Shown in pieces: positions 16,073 through 26,224 of a stretch of DNA of 64,000 nucleotides. The DNA is taken from the NCBI GenBank assembly GCA_902628525.1, contig CACOMZ010000001.1, forward strand, positions 1-64,000, written 5' to 3'. The stretch comes from an uncultured Pelagibacteraceae bacterium (GTDB lineage: Bacteria > Pseudomonadota > Alphaproteobacteria > Pelagibacterales > Pelagibacteraceae). How positions within the stretch are numbered: position 1 is the stretch's first letter; each line of letters opens with the position of its first letter. Made by a program: the position numbers and the translations under genes. The notes under the pieces were generated by a model. The model did not search any database, was not told where the DNA came from, and was given only the letters and a program-made list of their open reading frames with translations.

Positions 16073-16936
16073 GTGAATATAAGTATAACTATTTCGTTTC
16101 TTTTGCACGTTTTGTTAATTTTTATAACAGCGATGAGTCTACCATTTTTAACTAAAAAACCACTGGATATTCCTCCTATAGTATCTGTAGAGCTTATTCA
16201 AATTGCAGAGAAGACTAATATACCATACGCTCCAAAAGCTAAAAAAACAATTGAAAAGGCAAAAAAAAAAGAGAAAAAATTAGTTTCTGAACAAGCCCCA
16301 CCCAAAAAAGTAAAAAAAAATAAAACTAAAACAGTGGTTTCAACTGAAAAAAATAAAAAAATTGAAAATGAAAAACCTAAAGCTGTTCCCCTTCCAGAAA
16401 AGACTGTAAAAAAAATAGAAACTAAAGAGGAAAATAAACAAAATCCAGATAAAGTTGATACTAAAGTAAAACAAGTATCCGAATTTGAAAAAAAAGAGTT
16501 GGTTGACACAAATACTCTTCAAGGGCTTATTGATAAAGCAAAAGAACAGGAGAGTGCAGAAATTGTTAAAAAAAACAATCAAGTTACTCAAGACCAAGTA
16601 AGAAATATTGAAAATACTGGTCTTACATTAAGTGAAGAAGATGCACTAAAAGCACAAATTTTTGGTTGTTGGAGTATTCCTTTAGGCTTACCATATAATG
16701 AAAACTTGTTGGTAAGAATTAAGTTGGAATTAAAACCTGATGGATCTATTACAAAAACCGAAATATTAGATCATGCAAGAATGAATAAGCCTGGACAAGG
16801 TTTTTATAAAGTTTTAGCAGAGAGTGCACTGAGAGCAGTAAAATTGTGTCAACCTTTAAGAGTTCCAAGCACTGGATATGAAAGATGGAAAGAACTACAA
16901 TTGAATTTTGATGCAAGAGAAATGCTTGAGGGTTAA
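16073..16936 (+). CDS. tolA: TolA-like energy-transducing protein
   Basis: 287 residues. An N-terminal helix at about 2-22 ([20 protein letters not shown]), with the SFLLH segment that contacts TolQR, is followed by a long Lys/Glu-rich, low-complexity periplasmic region (residues 45-180). The C-terminal globular domain begins near [16 protein letters not shown] and has [13 protein letters not shown] and a partner-binding Cys pair. The start is GTG at 16073, 5 bp after tolR. Divergent from gammaproteobacterial TolA but the order TolQ-R-A-B-Pal fixes the assignment. It spans the periplasm to Pal and TolB. Confidence 0.9.
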   Translation: MNISITISFLLHVLLIFITAMSLPFLTKKPLDIPPIVSVELIQIAEKTNIPYAPKAKKTIEKAKKKEKKLVSEQAPPKKVKKNKTKTVVSTEKNKKIENEKPKAVPLPEKTVKKIETKEENKQNPDKVDTKVKQVSEFEKKELVDTNTLQGLIDKAKEQESAEIVKKNNQVTQDQVRNIENTGLTLSEEDALKAQIFGCWSIPLGLPYNENLLVRIKLELKPDGSITKTEILDHARMNKPGQGFYKVLAESALRAVKLCQPLRVPSTGYERWKELQLNFDAREMLEG

Positions 16937-16949
16937 TATTAAAGTATTT

Positions 16950-18290
16950 ATGACAAAAAAATTTTTTCTTATAATTTTAATTTTATTTCCACTAAACGCT
17001 TTCGCCTTAATTGAAGTTGATATAACTAGGGGCAACCTAGATCCATTACCACTAGCAGTTTCACCCTTATCAATAGATGAAAAATCAAGACTTAGTCTCG
17101 AAGAAATACTTTTAAAAGAAAATATTGGTTCAGAAATATCCGTTGTTGTTGAAAATAATTTAAAAACCTCAGGTCTATTTAATCCTCTCGATAAAAATGC
17201 ATTTTTACAAGCACCTGATATTGCGCATTTAAAACCAAGATTTGAAGATTGGAGTTTAATCAAAGCTCAAGCACTAATTACTGGGAAAGTAAATTATGTT
17301 GAAGATAAATTAAGAGTTGAGTTTAGATTGTGGGATGTTCTTGCAGCTAAAGAATTGATGGCTCTCGCTTTTACAACGGTACCAACAAATTGGCGAAGGG
17401 TAGGTCATATAATTTCTGACAAGATTTATGAGAGATTGACTGGTGAAAAAGGATACTTTGATACAAGAATAATTTATGTAGCTGAGGAAGGCCCTAAAAC
17501 GCAAAGAATTAAAAAACTAGCAATTATGGATCAAGATGGATTTAATAATAAATTTTTAACTTTAGGAAATGAATTAGTTCTTACACCTAGATTTAATCCA
17601 ACTAGTCAAATGATTACATATTTGTCTTATTTTAAAAATATGCCAAGAGTTTATTTATTAGATATAGAAACAGGAACCCAAGAAGTTGTTGGAGATTTCC
17701 CTGGTATGACTTTTGCACCAAGATTTTCTCCTGATGGTAAAAAAATAATAATGAGTTTTGCAAATGATGGTAAGTCAGATATTTATACAATGGATCTTGA
17801 AAATAGATTAGTAGAGAGAATTACTAATCATCCATCAATAGATACCTCTCCTTCCTATTCTCCTGATGGAAAATTTATAACTTTTAATTCTGATCGAAGT
17901 GGTTACCAGCAAATTTACATTATGAGAAGTGACGGTAGTGATGTTAAGCGTATTTCTTTTGGTAATGGTATATATGGAACACCTGTATGGTCACCAAGAG
18001 GAGATCTAATCGCATTTACAAAAATGCATAAGGGAAAATTTTATATCGGAGTAATGAGAATTGATGGTAGTGGGGAGAGATTATTAACAGAAAATTACTA
18101 CCAAGAAGCACCATCCTGGTCACCAAATGGAAGGGTATTAATTTTTTATCGGGAAACCAAAACCGACTCTTCTGGAAAAGGTTTCTCTGCTAAATTGTGG
18201 TCAATAGATTTAACAGGCTACAATGAAAGACTAATAACAACGCTTACGGATGCATCTGACCCATCCTGGTCATCTTTATTGAGTAATTAA
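16950..18290 (+). CDS. tolB: Periplasmic Tol-Pal protein TolB
   Basis: Beta-propeller protein that binds Pal. I start it at the ATG at 16950 because this gives a clean signal peptide ([19 protein letters not shown]); a frame open from 16908 would add 14 residues overlapping tolA. The N-terminal domain (residues 20-160) precedes WD40-like PD40 repeats with the motifs [25 protein letters not shown] and WSPNGRV. Length is 446 residues, as usual for TolB. Confidence 0.95.
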   Translation: MTKKFFLIILILFPLNAFALIEVDITRGNLDPLPLAVSPLSIDEKSRLSLEEILLKENIGSEISVVVENNLKTSGLFNPLDKNAFLQAPDIAHLKPRFEDWSLIKAQALITGKVNYVEDKLRVEFRLWDVLAAKELMALAFTTVPTNWRRVGHIISDKIYERLTGEKGYFDTRIIYVAEEGPKTQRIKKLAIMDQDGFNNKFLTLGNELVLTPRFNPTSQMITYLSYFKNMPRVYLLDIETGTQEVVGDFPGMTFAPRFSPDGKKIIMSFANDGKSDIYTMDLENRLVERITNHPSIDTSPSYSPDGKFITFNSDRSGYQQIYIMRSDGSDVKRISFGNGIYGTPVWSPRGDLIAFTKMHKGKFYIGVMRIDGSGERLLTENYYQEAPSWSPNGRVLIFYRETKTDSSGKGFSAKLWSIDLTGYNERLITTLTDASDPSWSSLLSN

Positions 18291-18408
18291 TTAAATATTT
18301 GATAAACTTACGATTGAATAGTACTAAATTTCTTGATTTTTAGACTTGAAACATCTATTTAGTTGTGAAAAAGTCAATAAATTAAAATAAGCAGCAAGGA
18401 GCATTTTA

Positions 18409-18963
18409 ATGACATTAAGCAAAATTTTTAAAAACACACTTTTAGTACTAATGGCTTGCATAGTTTTGACAGCCTGCGCTACTAAGAAAGAAGTTGAAAC
18501 TCAGACAACAACAACAACTGAAGCCAAAACCGAAACAACTGAAACAAAGGCTGAAACTATTGAGCCTATCGCAGGGCAAATGCAAGGTGATGTTTATACA
18601 GGAACTGACTCCGTAGGGTATCTTGCTGAAGGAGTAAAAGATAGAGTATTCTTTGCAACAAATGAGTCAATTTTAACAACTGCTTCAAGAGAAACTTTAA
18701 GAGCACAAGCAGCTTGGTTAAGAAAAAATCCAGATGTTACTGTAGTGGTTGAAGGACACGCAGACGAAAGAGGTACTAGGGAATACAACTTGGCGCTTGG
18801 TGAAAGAAGAGCTAACGCAGCTAAAGACTATTTAATGACCTATGGTGTTTCTTCCGACAGAATTACAGTGCTAAGTTATGGAAAAGAAAGACCAGTTGAC
18901 TCTGGATCAACACCATTAGCCTGGTCGAAAAACAGAAGATCAGTAACAGTTAAAGCAAATTAA
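18409..18963 (+). CDS. pal: Peptidoglycan-associated lipoprotein Pal
   Basis: 184-residue outer-membrane lipoprotein. The lipobox is LTAC with Cys23; residue 24 is Ala, so no Asp inner-membrane retention signal. A Thr/Glu-rich linker (residues 28-55) leads into the OmpA-like domain with VVVEGHADERGTREYNLALG and RRANAAKDYL, which binds meso-diaminopimelate. AAGGAG lies 7 nt before the ATG, one of few strong ribosome-binding sites here, fitting high expression. A 118-bp gap from tolB leaves room for its own promoter, and a strong terminator follows. Confidence 0.97.
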   Translation: MTLSKIFKNTLLVLMACIVLTACATKKEVETQTTTTTEAKTETTETKAETIEPIAGQMQGDVYTGTDSVGYLAEGVKDRVFFATNESILTTASRETLRAQAAWLRKNPDVTVVVEGHADERGTREYNLALGERRANAAKDYLMTYGVSSDRITVLSYGKERPVDSGSTPLAWSKNRRSVTVKAN

Positions 18964-18973
18964 TATAAAATTT

Positions 18974-19013
18974 AAGACCCTAAGACATATTCCAATCTTA
19001 GGGTCTTTTTTTT
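18974..19013 (+). terminator. Intrinsic terminator after pal
   Basis: A 12-bp perfect stem (AAGACCCTAAGA at 18974-18985 with TCTTAGGGTCTT at 18996-19007), 10-nt loop and a run of eight T overlapping the stem's end. It is the only textbook terminator I found in the window and lies between pal and cpoB. Confidence 0.95.
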
Positions 19014-19044
19014 GCCATTTTTTTAATCATAAACTGCAAAAGTA

Positions 19045-20061
19045 ATGAGAGTTTTTTTTAAATTAATTTTCTTAAATTTTATTTTCTTTTTAAATTTTTT
19101 AATTTTAAGTCTGTCACATGCAGATAGTCACAACATATATGATACATTAGAGGTAATTAAACAAGATCTCAAAACTCTTGAAAGAGCAGTTTACTCTGGA
19201 TCAATTGAAGTAAAAAAAAAAACTACTAGCGACACAAGTGGAAGTTTAGATTTAAATTCTGAGGATGTACTAACTAGGCATTTACTTAAATTATCAGAGA
19301 TAGAAGATCAATTTCGAGAATTAACAAATAAGTTTGAAGGAATTAGTTTTAAAATAGATAAGTTGTCAAATAGATTAACAAAAATTCAAGCAGATAATCA
19401 AGTAAGATTTGAAGAAATTGATACAGAATTGGTATCAATTAATTCTAAAAATAAGCTTAATGGAAATAATCAATTAAGTTTAAAACCAAAGGTTGAGGAT
19501 AGTAAAATATTACCAGGAAGCTCTCAGCCACAGTTGCTAGGTACAATTACCTACAAAGATACTGAAACGTCAGATGCTTCCCAGAAGATTGAATCAGTTG
19601 AAACTACAGCTTCAGTTGTTATGGAAAAATTTGAGACAGAGGAAAAATTATTGCCTCAAGATTTCACAATAGAAAAACAATATGAATTTGCTACAAGTTT
19701 CCTGCAAGTTGGAGATTATGCTATGGCTGAAAGAGCCTTTCGAGAATTTGTTACAACCAACCCAGATCATGAATTAGCAGGCAGTGCGCAATTTTGGTAT
19801 GCAGAAACATTTAGAATAAGACAACTTTATACTGATGCCGCATCAGCCTATCTTGAGGGATATCAAAAATATCCAAAAGGAAAAAAAGCACCAGATAATT
19901 TATTAAGATTAGGAGTATCAATGGTACAAATTGGTGAAAAAGATCAGGGATGTAAAATGATAAATGGTGTAAGCTTACAATACCCTAATGCTAAAAAATC
20001 AGTATTACTAAAAGCAGAATATGAGTCTAAAAAATTTGAATGCGTCAAACAAGACTCATAA
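19045..20061 (+). CDS. cpoB: Tol-Pal accessory protein CpoB/YbgF
   Basis: 338 residues. An N-terminal signal peptide ends near ALSHA-DSHN (cleavage about residue 28). A coiled-coil trimerisation region (residues 60-135, LSEIEDQFRELTNKFEGIS) is followed by a variable linker and TPR-like repeats at the C-terminus (EKQYEFATSFLQVGDYAMAERAF, AQFWYAETFRIRQ, APDNLLRLGVSM). This is the YbgF/CpoB arrangement; the protein links Tol-Pal with peptidoglycan synthesis in the periplasm. It lies after the pal terminator, so needs read-through or its own promoter. Its end overlaps the tilS frame. Confidence 0.92.
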   Translation: MRVFFKLIFLNFIFFLNFLILSLSHADSHNIYDTLEVIKQDLKTLERAVYSGSIEVKKKTTSDTSGSLDLNSEDVLTRHLLKLSEIEDQFRELTNKFEGISFKIDKLSNRLTKIQADNQVRFEEIDTELVSINSKNKLNGNNQLSLKPKVEDSKILPGSSQPQLLGTITYKDTETSDASQKIESVETTASVVMEKFETEEKLLPQDFTIEKQYEFATSFLQVGDYAMAERAFREFVTTNPDHELAGSAQFWYAETFRIRQLYTDAASAYLEGYQKYPKGKKAPDNLLRLGVSMVQIGEKDQGCKMINGVSLQYPNAKKSVLLKAEYESKKFECVKQDS

Positions 20062-21049
20062 GCTTTTAATTGAGAAGTTAAGAAATAAAAAAATTTTTCA
20101 AATTTACAAAAAATTCGAAAAAAATCTTAATTTAAATCAAAACTTTATTGTAGCTGTATCTGGTGGACCAGATAGTTTAGCTTTGTCCTTTTTAGCTAAA
20201 GTTTATTCAATAAAAAAATCTCTTAATGCTAGTTATTTTCTGGTAGATCATAAATTAAGAGAAAATTCTTCATCCGAGGCAAAGATTGTAAAAAAAATTT
20301 TAAGTAAATTTTCTATAAAATTAGGCATATTAAAATGGAATGGAAAAAAACCGAAGAACAATATTCAATCTATAGCCAGAAATAAAAGATATGCACTTTT
20401 AAAAAAACAATCTAATAAATTAAAAATTAATCACATTTTATTAGGCCATCATAAAGATGATTTAATAGAAAATTTTTTTATTAGAATGTTGCGAGGTAGT
20501 GGCCTTAATGGGATGATATCTTTTGATGAAAGATCTGAAAATAATAAGATTAATATAATCAGACCTTTATTAAAATTTTCTAAAAAAGACTTATTATTTA
20601 TCTCAACAAAAGTTTTTGATGAGTATATTGAAGATCCCTCTAATGAAAACAAAATTTTTCAAAGAGTAAAAATTAGAAATTTAATTAAAAAATTACAATC
20701 AGAGGGTCTAGATACGCAAAAATTTGATTTAACAATAAATAATTTAAAATTTGCAAATAATTCAATTAAATTTTACACACAAATTAACATAATAAATAAT
20801 TCTAATGCTGTTAATAATAAAAAAAAGATTTTGTTAAATAAAGAATTTTTTAATCAACCAAAGGAAGTTGTATTTAGATCATTGACAGAAATTATAAAAA
20901 TTATTGGAAAAAAATATTATCCAGTTAGAGGTAAAAAAATTGATAATGTGCTTGAATTGATCAAAAATAAGTCTTTTCTTAAAACTACATTAGGAAACTG
21001 TATTTTAAAGAAGGTAAATAATACTATTATTGTATCAAAAGAGCGTTAA
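20021..21049 (+). CDS. tilS: tRNA(Ile)-lysidine synthase
   Basis: TilS converts C34 of tRNA-Ile(CAT) to lysidine with ATP. The PP-loop motif is SGGPDS near residue 45; VDHKLRENSSSEA and LLGHHKDDLIENFFIRMLRGSG are the family's conserved blocks. At 342 residues with a C-terminal domain it is near the short form. The ATG at 20021 lies inside cpoB (41-bp overlap) and no better in-frame start exists before the PP-loop block, so I keep it. Confidence 0.93.
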   Translation: MSLKNLNASNKTHKLLIEKLRNKKIFQIYKKFEKNLNLNQNFIVAVSGGPDSLALSFLAKVYSIKKSLNASYFLVDHKLRENSSSEAKIVKKILSKFSIKLGILKWNGKKPKNNIQSIARNKRYALLKKQSNKLKINHILLGHHKDDLIENFFIRMLRGSGLNGMISFDERSENNKINIIRPLLKFSKKDLLFISTKVFDEYIEDPSNENKIFQRVKIRNLIKKLQSEGLDTQKFDLTINNLKFANNSIKFYTQINIINNSNAVNNKKKILLNKEFFNQPKEVVFRSLTEIIKIIGKKYYPVRGKKIDNVLELIKNKSFLKTTLGNCILKKVNNTIIVSKER

Positions 21050-21078
21050 ATTACTTATATTAGAAGATATTTTGTCAC

Positions 21079-21106
21079 TTGTTAATTTCACAATAATTCT
21101 TATTTT
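21079..21106 (+). promoter_or_regulatory. Candidate ftsH promoter, leaderless geometry
   Basis: TTGTTA (21079-21084), 16-bp spacer, TATTTT (21101-21106), 6 nt, then the ftsH ATG at 21113. No ribosome-binding site fits between. Spacer and gap are identical to those at rpmE, hflK and the gene at 828. Inference. Confidence 0.45.
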
Positions 21107-21112
21107 AATAGC

Positions 21113-23020
21113 ATGAATCTTAAAAATTTAGCAATGTGGGGAATAATAGTTTTTTTAACTATTGGTCTATATAACTTATTTAAAAATCCTCAAACCAATA
21201 TAAGAGGAGGAAATCAAGTCATCTTCTCTGATTTTTTAACTTCAGTAGATAATGGGGAAGTTCTTAAAGTTGAAATTCAAGGAAATAATATCAAAGGCGT
21301 TTATTCAAATGGCAATTCTTTTTCGACTTACTCCCCAAATGATCCAAATTTAATTGAGAAGCTTTCAAATAAAGGGGTTAGCATTTCAGCTGCACCATTA
21401 GAGGAAAAGATGCCCTCTTTATTCGGTGTACTTCTTTCATGGTTTCCAATGTTGCTATTAATTGCAGTTTGGATTTTCTTTATGAGACAAATGCAAGGAG
21501 GAAAAGGTGGAGCTATGGGTTTTGGAAAATCTAAAGCTAAGATGATGAATGAACTTAAAGGAAAAGTAACATTTAATGATGTTGCAGGTGTTGAGGAAGC
21601 AAAAGAGGAAGTTGAGGAAATTGTTGAATTTTTAAAAGATCCGAAAAAATTCAGTAGACTAGGTGGAAAGATACCTAGAGGTGCATTACTTGTTGGTCCG
21701 CCAGGCACAGGTAAAACTCTTTTAGCAAGAGCTATTGCTGGTGAGGCAGGTGTACCTTTTTTCACAATTTCAGGGTCTGATTTTGTGGAAATGTTTGTTG
21801 GTGTAGGTGCCTCAAGAGTAAGAGACATGTTTGAACAAGGAAAGAAAAATTCTCCTTGTATAATCTTTATTGATGAAATTGATGCTGTCGGAAGAAGCAG
21901 AGGCGCTGGCTTAGGTGGTGGCAATGACGAGAGAGAGCAAACTTTAAATCAGCTATTAGTTGAAATGGATGGATTTGATACAAATGAAGGGGTAATTATT
22001 ATTGCAGCAACTAATAGACCTGATGTGCTTGATCCAGCTTTATTAAGACCAGGAAGATTTGATCGACAAGTAGTTGTTTCAAATCCAGATATAATAGGTA
22101 GAGAGAAAATTTTAAAAGTACATGCTAAAAAAATTAAAATGGCACCAGATGTAAATTTAAGAACTATAGCAAGAGGAACACCTGGCTTTTCAGGTGCAGA
22201 TTTAGCAAACTTAGTAAATGAAGCAGCATTACTCGCTGCAAGAAAAAATAAAAGAATTGTGACTTTATTGGAATTTGAGGAAGCGAAAGATAAAGTAATG
22301 ATGGGAGCCGAGAGACGTTCTATGGTAATGACTGAAGATGAAAAAAAATTAACAGCATATCATGAGGGTGGTCATGCTTTAGTTTCGTTTAATATGCCAA
22401 GTTACGATCCAATACATAAAGCAACTATTATACCAAGGGGAAGAGCACTCGGAATGGTGATGAATTTACCCGAAAGAGATAAACATGGGTACTCAATAAA
22501 GTATCTTAAAGCAAGATTAGCTGTATGTTTTGGTGGTAGAGTAGCCGAAGAATTAATTTTTGGAAAAGATAATATATCTACAGGAGCAGGTGGTGGAAAT
22601 GGCTCAGACATAAACCAAGCAACACAATTAGCTAGAGCTATGGTAACAAAATATGGAATGAGCGAGGAAATGGGCCCAGTAGAATATGGAGAAAATCAGG
22701 AAGAAGTATTTTTAGGTAGATCAGTAACACAAACTCAGTCTGTTTCTGAGGAAGTAGCTCAAAAAATTGATAAAGAAATAAGAAAGCTTGTTGATGAAGG
22801 ATATAATCAGGCTAAGAAAATTTTAACAGAAAAAATTGATGATTTACATAAAATCGCTAAAGCTCTAATAACTTATGAAACGTTAACTGGTGAGGAAATA
22901 GAAAATATAATAAACAAAAATTTATATCCCAAAGATAAAATACTTGAAAATCCAGAAACCAAAGATGATCAAGACTCAGCTTTAGGTGCTATGGGTCTAA
23001 AACCAAAAATTGTTCATTAA
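21113..23020 (+). CDS. ftsH: ATP-dependent zinc metalloprotease FtsH
   Basis: 635-residue membrane AAA+ protease that degrades faulty membrane proteins and, in related bacteria, sigma-32. Two membrane helices (about residues 6-20 and 103-123) flank a periplasmic domain. The AAA module has Walker A GPPGTGKT near 196, Walker B IIFIDEID, and SRH region [21 protein letters not shown]. The zinc site is HEGGH near residue 418. The regulators hflK and hflC and a rpoH gene are elsewhere in the window. It may have its own promoter. Confidence 0.98.
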   Translation: MNLKNLAMWGIIVFLTIGLYNLFKNPQTNIRGGNQVIFSDFLTSVDNGEVLKVEIQGNNIKGVYSNGNSFSTYSPNDPNLIEKLSNKGVSISAAPLEEKMPSLFGVLLSWFPMLLLIAVWIFFMRQMQGGKGGAMGFGKSKAKMMNELKGKVTFNDVAGVEEAKEEVEEIVEFLKDPKKFSRLGGKIPRGALLVGPPGTGKTLLARAIAGEAGVPFFTISGSDFVEMFVGVGASRVRDMFEQGKKNSPCIIFIDEIDAVGRSRGAGLGGGNDEREQTLNQLLVEMDGFDTNEGVIIIAATNRPDVLDPALLRPGRFDRQVVVSNPDIIGREKILKVHAKKIKMAPDVNLRTIARGTPGFSGADLANLVNEAALLAARKNKRIVTLLEFEEAKDKVMMGAERRSMVMTEDEKKLTAYHEGGHALVSFNMPSYDPIHKATIIPRGRALGMVMNLPERDKHGYSIKYLKARLAVCFGGRVAEELIFGKDNISTGAGGGNGSDINQATQLARAMVTKYGMSEEMGPVEYGENQEEVFLGRSVTQTQSVSEEVAQKIDKEIRKLVDEGYNQAKKILTEKIDDLHKIAKALITYETLTGEEIENIINKNLYPKDKILENPETKDDQDSALGAMGLKPKIVH

Positions 23021-23026
23021 CAAAAA

Positions 23027-24079
23027 ATGCAAAGATATTACACAAGAGCGTGTAATTTCTATTTTGGTAATCAATCGAGAATTTTAGTAAATAAAAAAAA
23101 ATCAATTTCTTTACATAATATTAAAGAAATATCTTTTGATCATATTGAAATCATTACTAGAAAATCTAAAAAAAAAATTTCAATAAATCAAATAAAGCAA
23201 CTTCCGAAAAATTTAAAAAATAAAATTAATTTAGATATAAATAAAATTAAATCAAAAAAATTAAATTTTTCAAATTTAAATTTTAAAAAGATTCCAAATA
23301 TATTAGGTGTTTTAAATCTTACGCCTGATAGTTTTTCGGATGGAGGAAAATTTAATAAAAAAAGCAAAGGTATAAGTCATGCAATTAAATTGTATGAAAG
23401 TGGTGCATCAATCGTAGATGTTGGCGGAGAATCTACAAGACCAGGATCAAAGCCAGTAAATAAAAAACAAGAGTGGAATAGAATAAAAAAAATATTAAAA
23501 TTAATAGTAAAAAAAATACCAATATCTTTAGACACAAGAAAATCTGAAGTTATGGAAAAGGGTATCGTAATGGGAGTAAAACTGATCAATGACGTTTCAG
23601 GATTTGATTATGATCCCAAAACAATAGATATTTTAAAAAAATATAAAATCCCATTTGTGATACAGCATTCTATTGGGACACCAAAAAATATGCAAAAAAA
23701 CCCAAAATATAAAAATGAATTACTAGATATATATGATTATTTTGAGAATAAAATTAAGTTAATAAGATCTAAAGGCATTAAACATAACAATATAATTTTA
23801 GATCCTGGAATTGGATTTGGAAAAAATTTGAAACATAATATGAATCTAATTAGAGGTATTTCTATTTTCCATTCTTTAGGTTTTCCTATATTAGTCGGGA
23901 ATTCTAGAAAAAGATTTATAAAAGATATATCAAAAAAAAATGATAGTAATAAAAGAATCGGTGGAACAATGGCTTCTTCAATTTATTTAATGATGCAAGG
24001 TGTTCAGATTTTAAGAATTCATGATGTAAATGAAGTAATGCAGGGTTTAAAAGTTTTTAATGAAATAATTAAAAATTAA
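23027..24079 (+). CDS. folP: Dihydropteroate synthase with N-terminal extension
   Basis: Condenses pABA with the pterin diphosphate in folate synthesis. The TIM-barrel part begins at about residue 88 with GVLNLTPDSFSDGG (pterin site), followed by DVGGESTRPGS, LDTRKSEVM, NDVSGFDYD and DPGIGFGK. The 85-residue N-terminus (MQRYYTRACNFYFG...) is extra compared with Escherichia coli FolP; a similar RYY-starting extension occurs in alphaproteobacterial enzymes. Total 350 residues. It overlaps glmM by one base, a folP-glmM order common in proteobacteria after ftsH. Confidence 0.94.
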   Translation: MQRYYTRACNFYFGNQSRILVNKKKSISLHNIKEISFDHIEIITRKSKKKISINQIKQLPKNLKNKINLDINKIKSKKLNFSNLNFKKIPNILGVLNLTPDSFSDGGKFNKKSKGISHAIKLYESGASIVDVGGESTRPGSKPVNKKQEWNRIKKILKLIVKKIPISLDTRKSEVMEKGIVMGVKLINDVSGFDYDPKTIDILKKYKIPFVIQHSIGTPKNMQKNPKYKNELLDIYDYFENKIKLIRSKGIKHNNIILDPGIGFGKNLKHNMNLIRGISIFHSLGFPILVGNSRKRFIKDISKKNDSNKRIGGTMASSIYLMMQGVQILRIHDVNEVMQGLKVFNEIIKN

Positions 24080-25410
24080 TGGCGAAAAAATATTTTGGAA
24101 CAGATGGAATAAGAGGCGCGGTTAATAGCAAAAATATAAATGGTGAAATGTTCTTTAAATTTGGACTTGCGAGTGGAACATTCTTTAAATCTCAAAAAAA
24201 AAGAAAACAAATAGCAATAATTGCCAAAGATACAAGATTATCAGGATATACTCTCGAACCTGCACTTGTTTCAGGTTTAGCTTCAGCTGGTATGCATGTT
24301 TATACTTTAGGACCCTTACCAACCAATGGACTAGCTATGCTAACAAAAGAAATGAAAGCTAATATGGGTATAATGATTACTGCTTCTCACAACCCACATT
24401 ATGATAATGGGTTAAAATTATTTGGTCCAGATGGGATGAAATTATCTGACAAAATAGAAAAAAAAATTGAGGGACTTATAGATAAAAAAATCTCAAAAAA
24501 CCTTTCAAATTCTGAAAAATTAGGGAGAGTTAAAAGATTAGAAACAGGTACAAAAAAATATATTAAAATATTAAAAAAAAATTTTACAAAAGAGTTCAAC
24601 TTAAGAGGATTAAGAATTGTAATTGATTGTGCAAATGGTGCAGGTTATAAGGCAGGTCCTGAATTATTAAAATCATTAGGAGCTAAAGTCATAGCAATAG
24701 GTGTTAAACCAAATGGTTTAAATATTAATAAAAAATGTGGATCAACTTTTCCAAAAAAAATTAGATCAGCTGTAAACAAATATAAAGCTCACATTGGTAT
24801 CTCCCTAGATGGAGATGCAGATAGAATTATAATGTGTGATGAAAACAGTAATATTATAGACGGAGATCAAATAATAGCTGCTCTAGCAACAAGATGGAAA
24901 AATAAAAAAATGCTAAAAGGTGGAGTAGTTGGAACATTAATGTCAAATTATGGTTTAGAAAAATATTTTAAATCTGAGGGGATAAAATTTATAAGAGCAA
25001 ATGTTGGAGATAGATACGTGAAAGAAAGAATGCAAAAATATAAATTTAATTTAGGTGGTGAACAATCAGGTCATATTATTTTAGGTAAATTTGCAACCAC
25101 AGGAGATGGGTTACTTGTGGCACTAGAGGCACTTTTTGCTTTAAGGAAAGGAAAAAAGGCAAGTGAATTTTTTGAGAAATTTAAAAAAACACCTCAACTT
25201 TTAAAAAATATCGAGGTAAAAGATAAAAATATTATTAATAAACCAGAAATAAAAAGAACTATAAAAATTGCAGAAAAATTAATTAAAGGTAAGGGAAGAA
25301 TTTTGGTCAGAAAATCAGGAACAGAATCTAAAATAAGAGTAATGGGTGAGAGTGAAAATAAAACACTTCTTTTTAAATGTGTAAATACTATATCAAAAAA
25401 AATTAAATAA
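24079..25410 (+). CDS. glmM: Phosphoglucosamine mutase
   Basis: 443 residues; converts glucosamine-6-phosphate to glucosamine-1-phosphate for peptidoglycan and lipid A. Begins KKYFGTDGIRG (sugar-phosphate loop), has the phosphoserine loop TASHNPHYDNGLKLFG (Ser near residue 102), metal loop DGDADRI near 250, GGEQSGH near 330 and the phosphate-binding loop VRKSGTESKIRVM near the end. All four active-site loops are intact. Order ftsH-folP-glmM is the widespread one. Confidence 0.97.
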   Translation: MAKKYFGTDGIRGAVNSKNINGEMFFKFGLASGTFFKSQKKRKQIAIIAKDTRLSGYTLEPALVSGLASAGMHVYTLGPLPTNGLAMLTKEMKANMGIMITASHNPHYDNGLKLFGPDGMKLSDKIEKKIEGLIDKKISKNLSNSEKLGRVKRLETGTKKYIKILKKNFTKEFNLRGLRIVIDCANGAGYKAGPELLKSLGAKVIAIGVKPNGLNINKKCGSTFPKKIRSAVNKYKAHIGISLDGDADRIIMCDENSNIIDGDQIIAALATRWKNKKMLKGGVVGTLMSNYGLEKYFKSEGIKFIRANVGDRYVKERMQKYKFNLGGEQSGHIILGKFATTGDGLLVALEALFALRKGKKASEFFEKFKKTPQLLKNIEVKDKNIINKPEIKRTIKIAEKLIKGKGRILVRKSGTESKIRVMGESENKTLLFKCVNTISKKIK

Positions 25411-25411
25411 A

Positions 25412-26224
25412 TTGAAACCAAATTCAAAAATATTAATTATTGCAGGATCTGACTCGTCTGGTGGTGCAGGTATTCAAGCTGACATAAAAACTGTAACTGC
25501 TCTAGGATCATATGCAATGACAGCAATAACTGCTGTTACAACGCAAAATACTACAGGTGTAAAATCAATTGTAGGGATTAATCCAAAAGAAATTTTCAAT
25601 CAAATTATATTTACCTCTAAAGATATAAAGCCTGATGCAATTAAAATTGGTATGTTGCACTCGACGGAGGTTATTAAGATGGTAATAAAAGCTTTAGATT
25701 TGATTAAAATAAAAAAAATTGTTTTAGATCCAGTTATGGTTGCGAAAGGTGGAGCTAAATTGATAGATAGTAAAGCAATCCAATTACTTAAATTAAAATT
25801 AATTAAAAAAGTATATTTAATTACTCCAAATATTCCAGAGGCAGAAATTTTAACTAAAACAAAAATTAAAACCAAAGATGATATGATTTATGCAGCTAAT
25901 CGATTGATTCAATTAGGAGCTAAAAATGTATTAATTAAAGGTGGGCATTTAAAAAATAAAATTGTTAAAGATATTTTTACAAACAATAAAGATATAAAAA
26001 TCTTTGGCAGCAAGCGTTACGAAACAAAAAATACTCATGGAACAGGTTGTACATTATCTAGTGCTATTACAACTTTTATATCATGTGGAAAACCAGTAAA
26101 GAAATCTTGTGAGCTTGGAATTAAGTATGTAAATTCTGCAATAAAATCAAACCCAAAATATGGAAAAAGTCATGGACCAATTAACCATCTTACTTCTCTA
26201 AAAATAAACAGAAAATTTAAATAA
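25412..26224 (+). CDS. thiD: HMP/HMP-phosphate kinase ThiD
   Basis: 270-residue ribokinase-fold enzyme phosphorylating hydroxymethylpyrimidine. [16 protein letters not shown] near the N-terminus holds the HMP site; VMVAKGG, IKGGH and [11 protein letters not shown] (anion hole and catalytic Asp/Cys region) complete the fold. The start is TTG at 25412, one base after the glmM stop; no in-frame ATG is close. With ThiE it forms the pyrimidine branch end. No thiC is seen here; SAR11 strains studied require HMP, which fits (known for the group, not shown by this window). Confidence 0.93.
   Translation: MKPNSKILIIAGSDSSGGAGIQADIKTVTALGSYAMTAITAVTTQNTTGVKSIVGINPKEIFNQIIFTSKDIKPDAIKIGMLHSTEVIKMVIKALDLIKIKKIVLDPVMVAKGGAKLIDSKAIQLLKLKLIKKVYLITPNIPEAEILTKTKIKTKDDMIYAANRLIQLGAKNVLIKGGHLKNKIVKDIFTNNKDIKIFGSKRYETKNTHGTGCTLSSAITTFISCGKPVKKSCELGIKYVNSAIKSNPKYGKSHGPINHLTSLKINRKFK

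Noticed and set aside
16220-16620. Low-complexity lysine/glutamate-rich repeat region and its opposite-strand open frames
   Set aside because: This is the normal TolA periplasmic linker; the opposite frames are shadows.
16908-16949. Earlier start of tolB inside tolA
   Set aside because: The extra 14 residues spoil the signal peptide; ATG 16950 gives a clean one.
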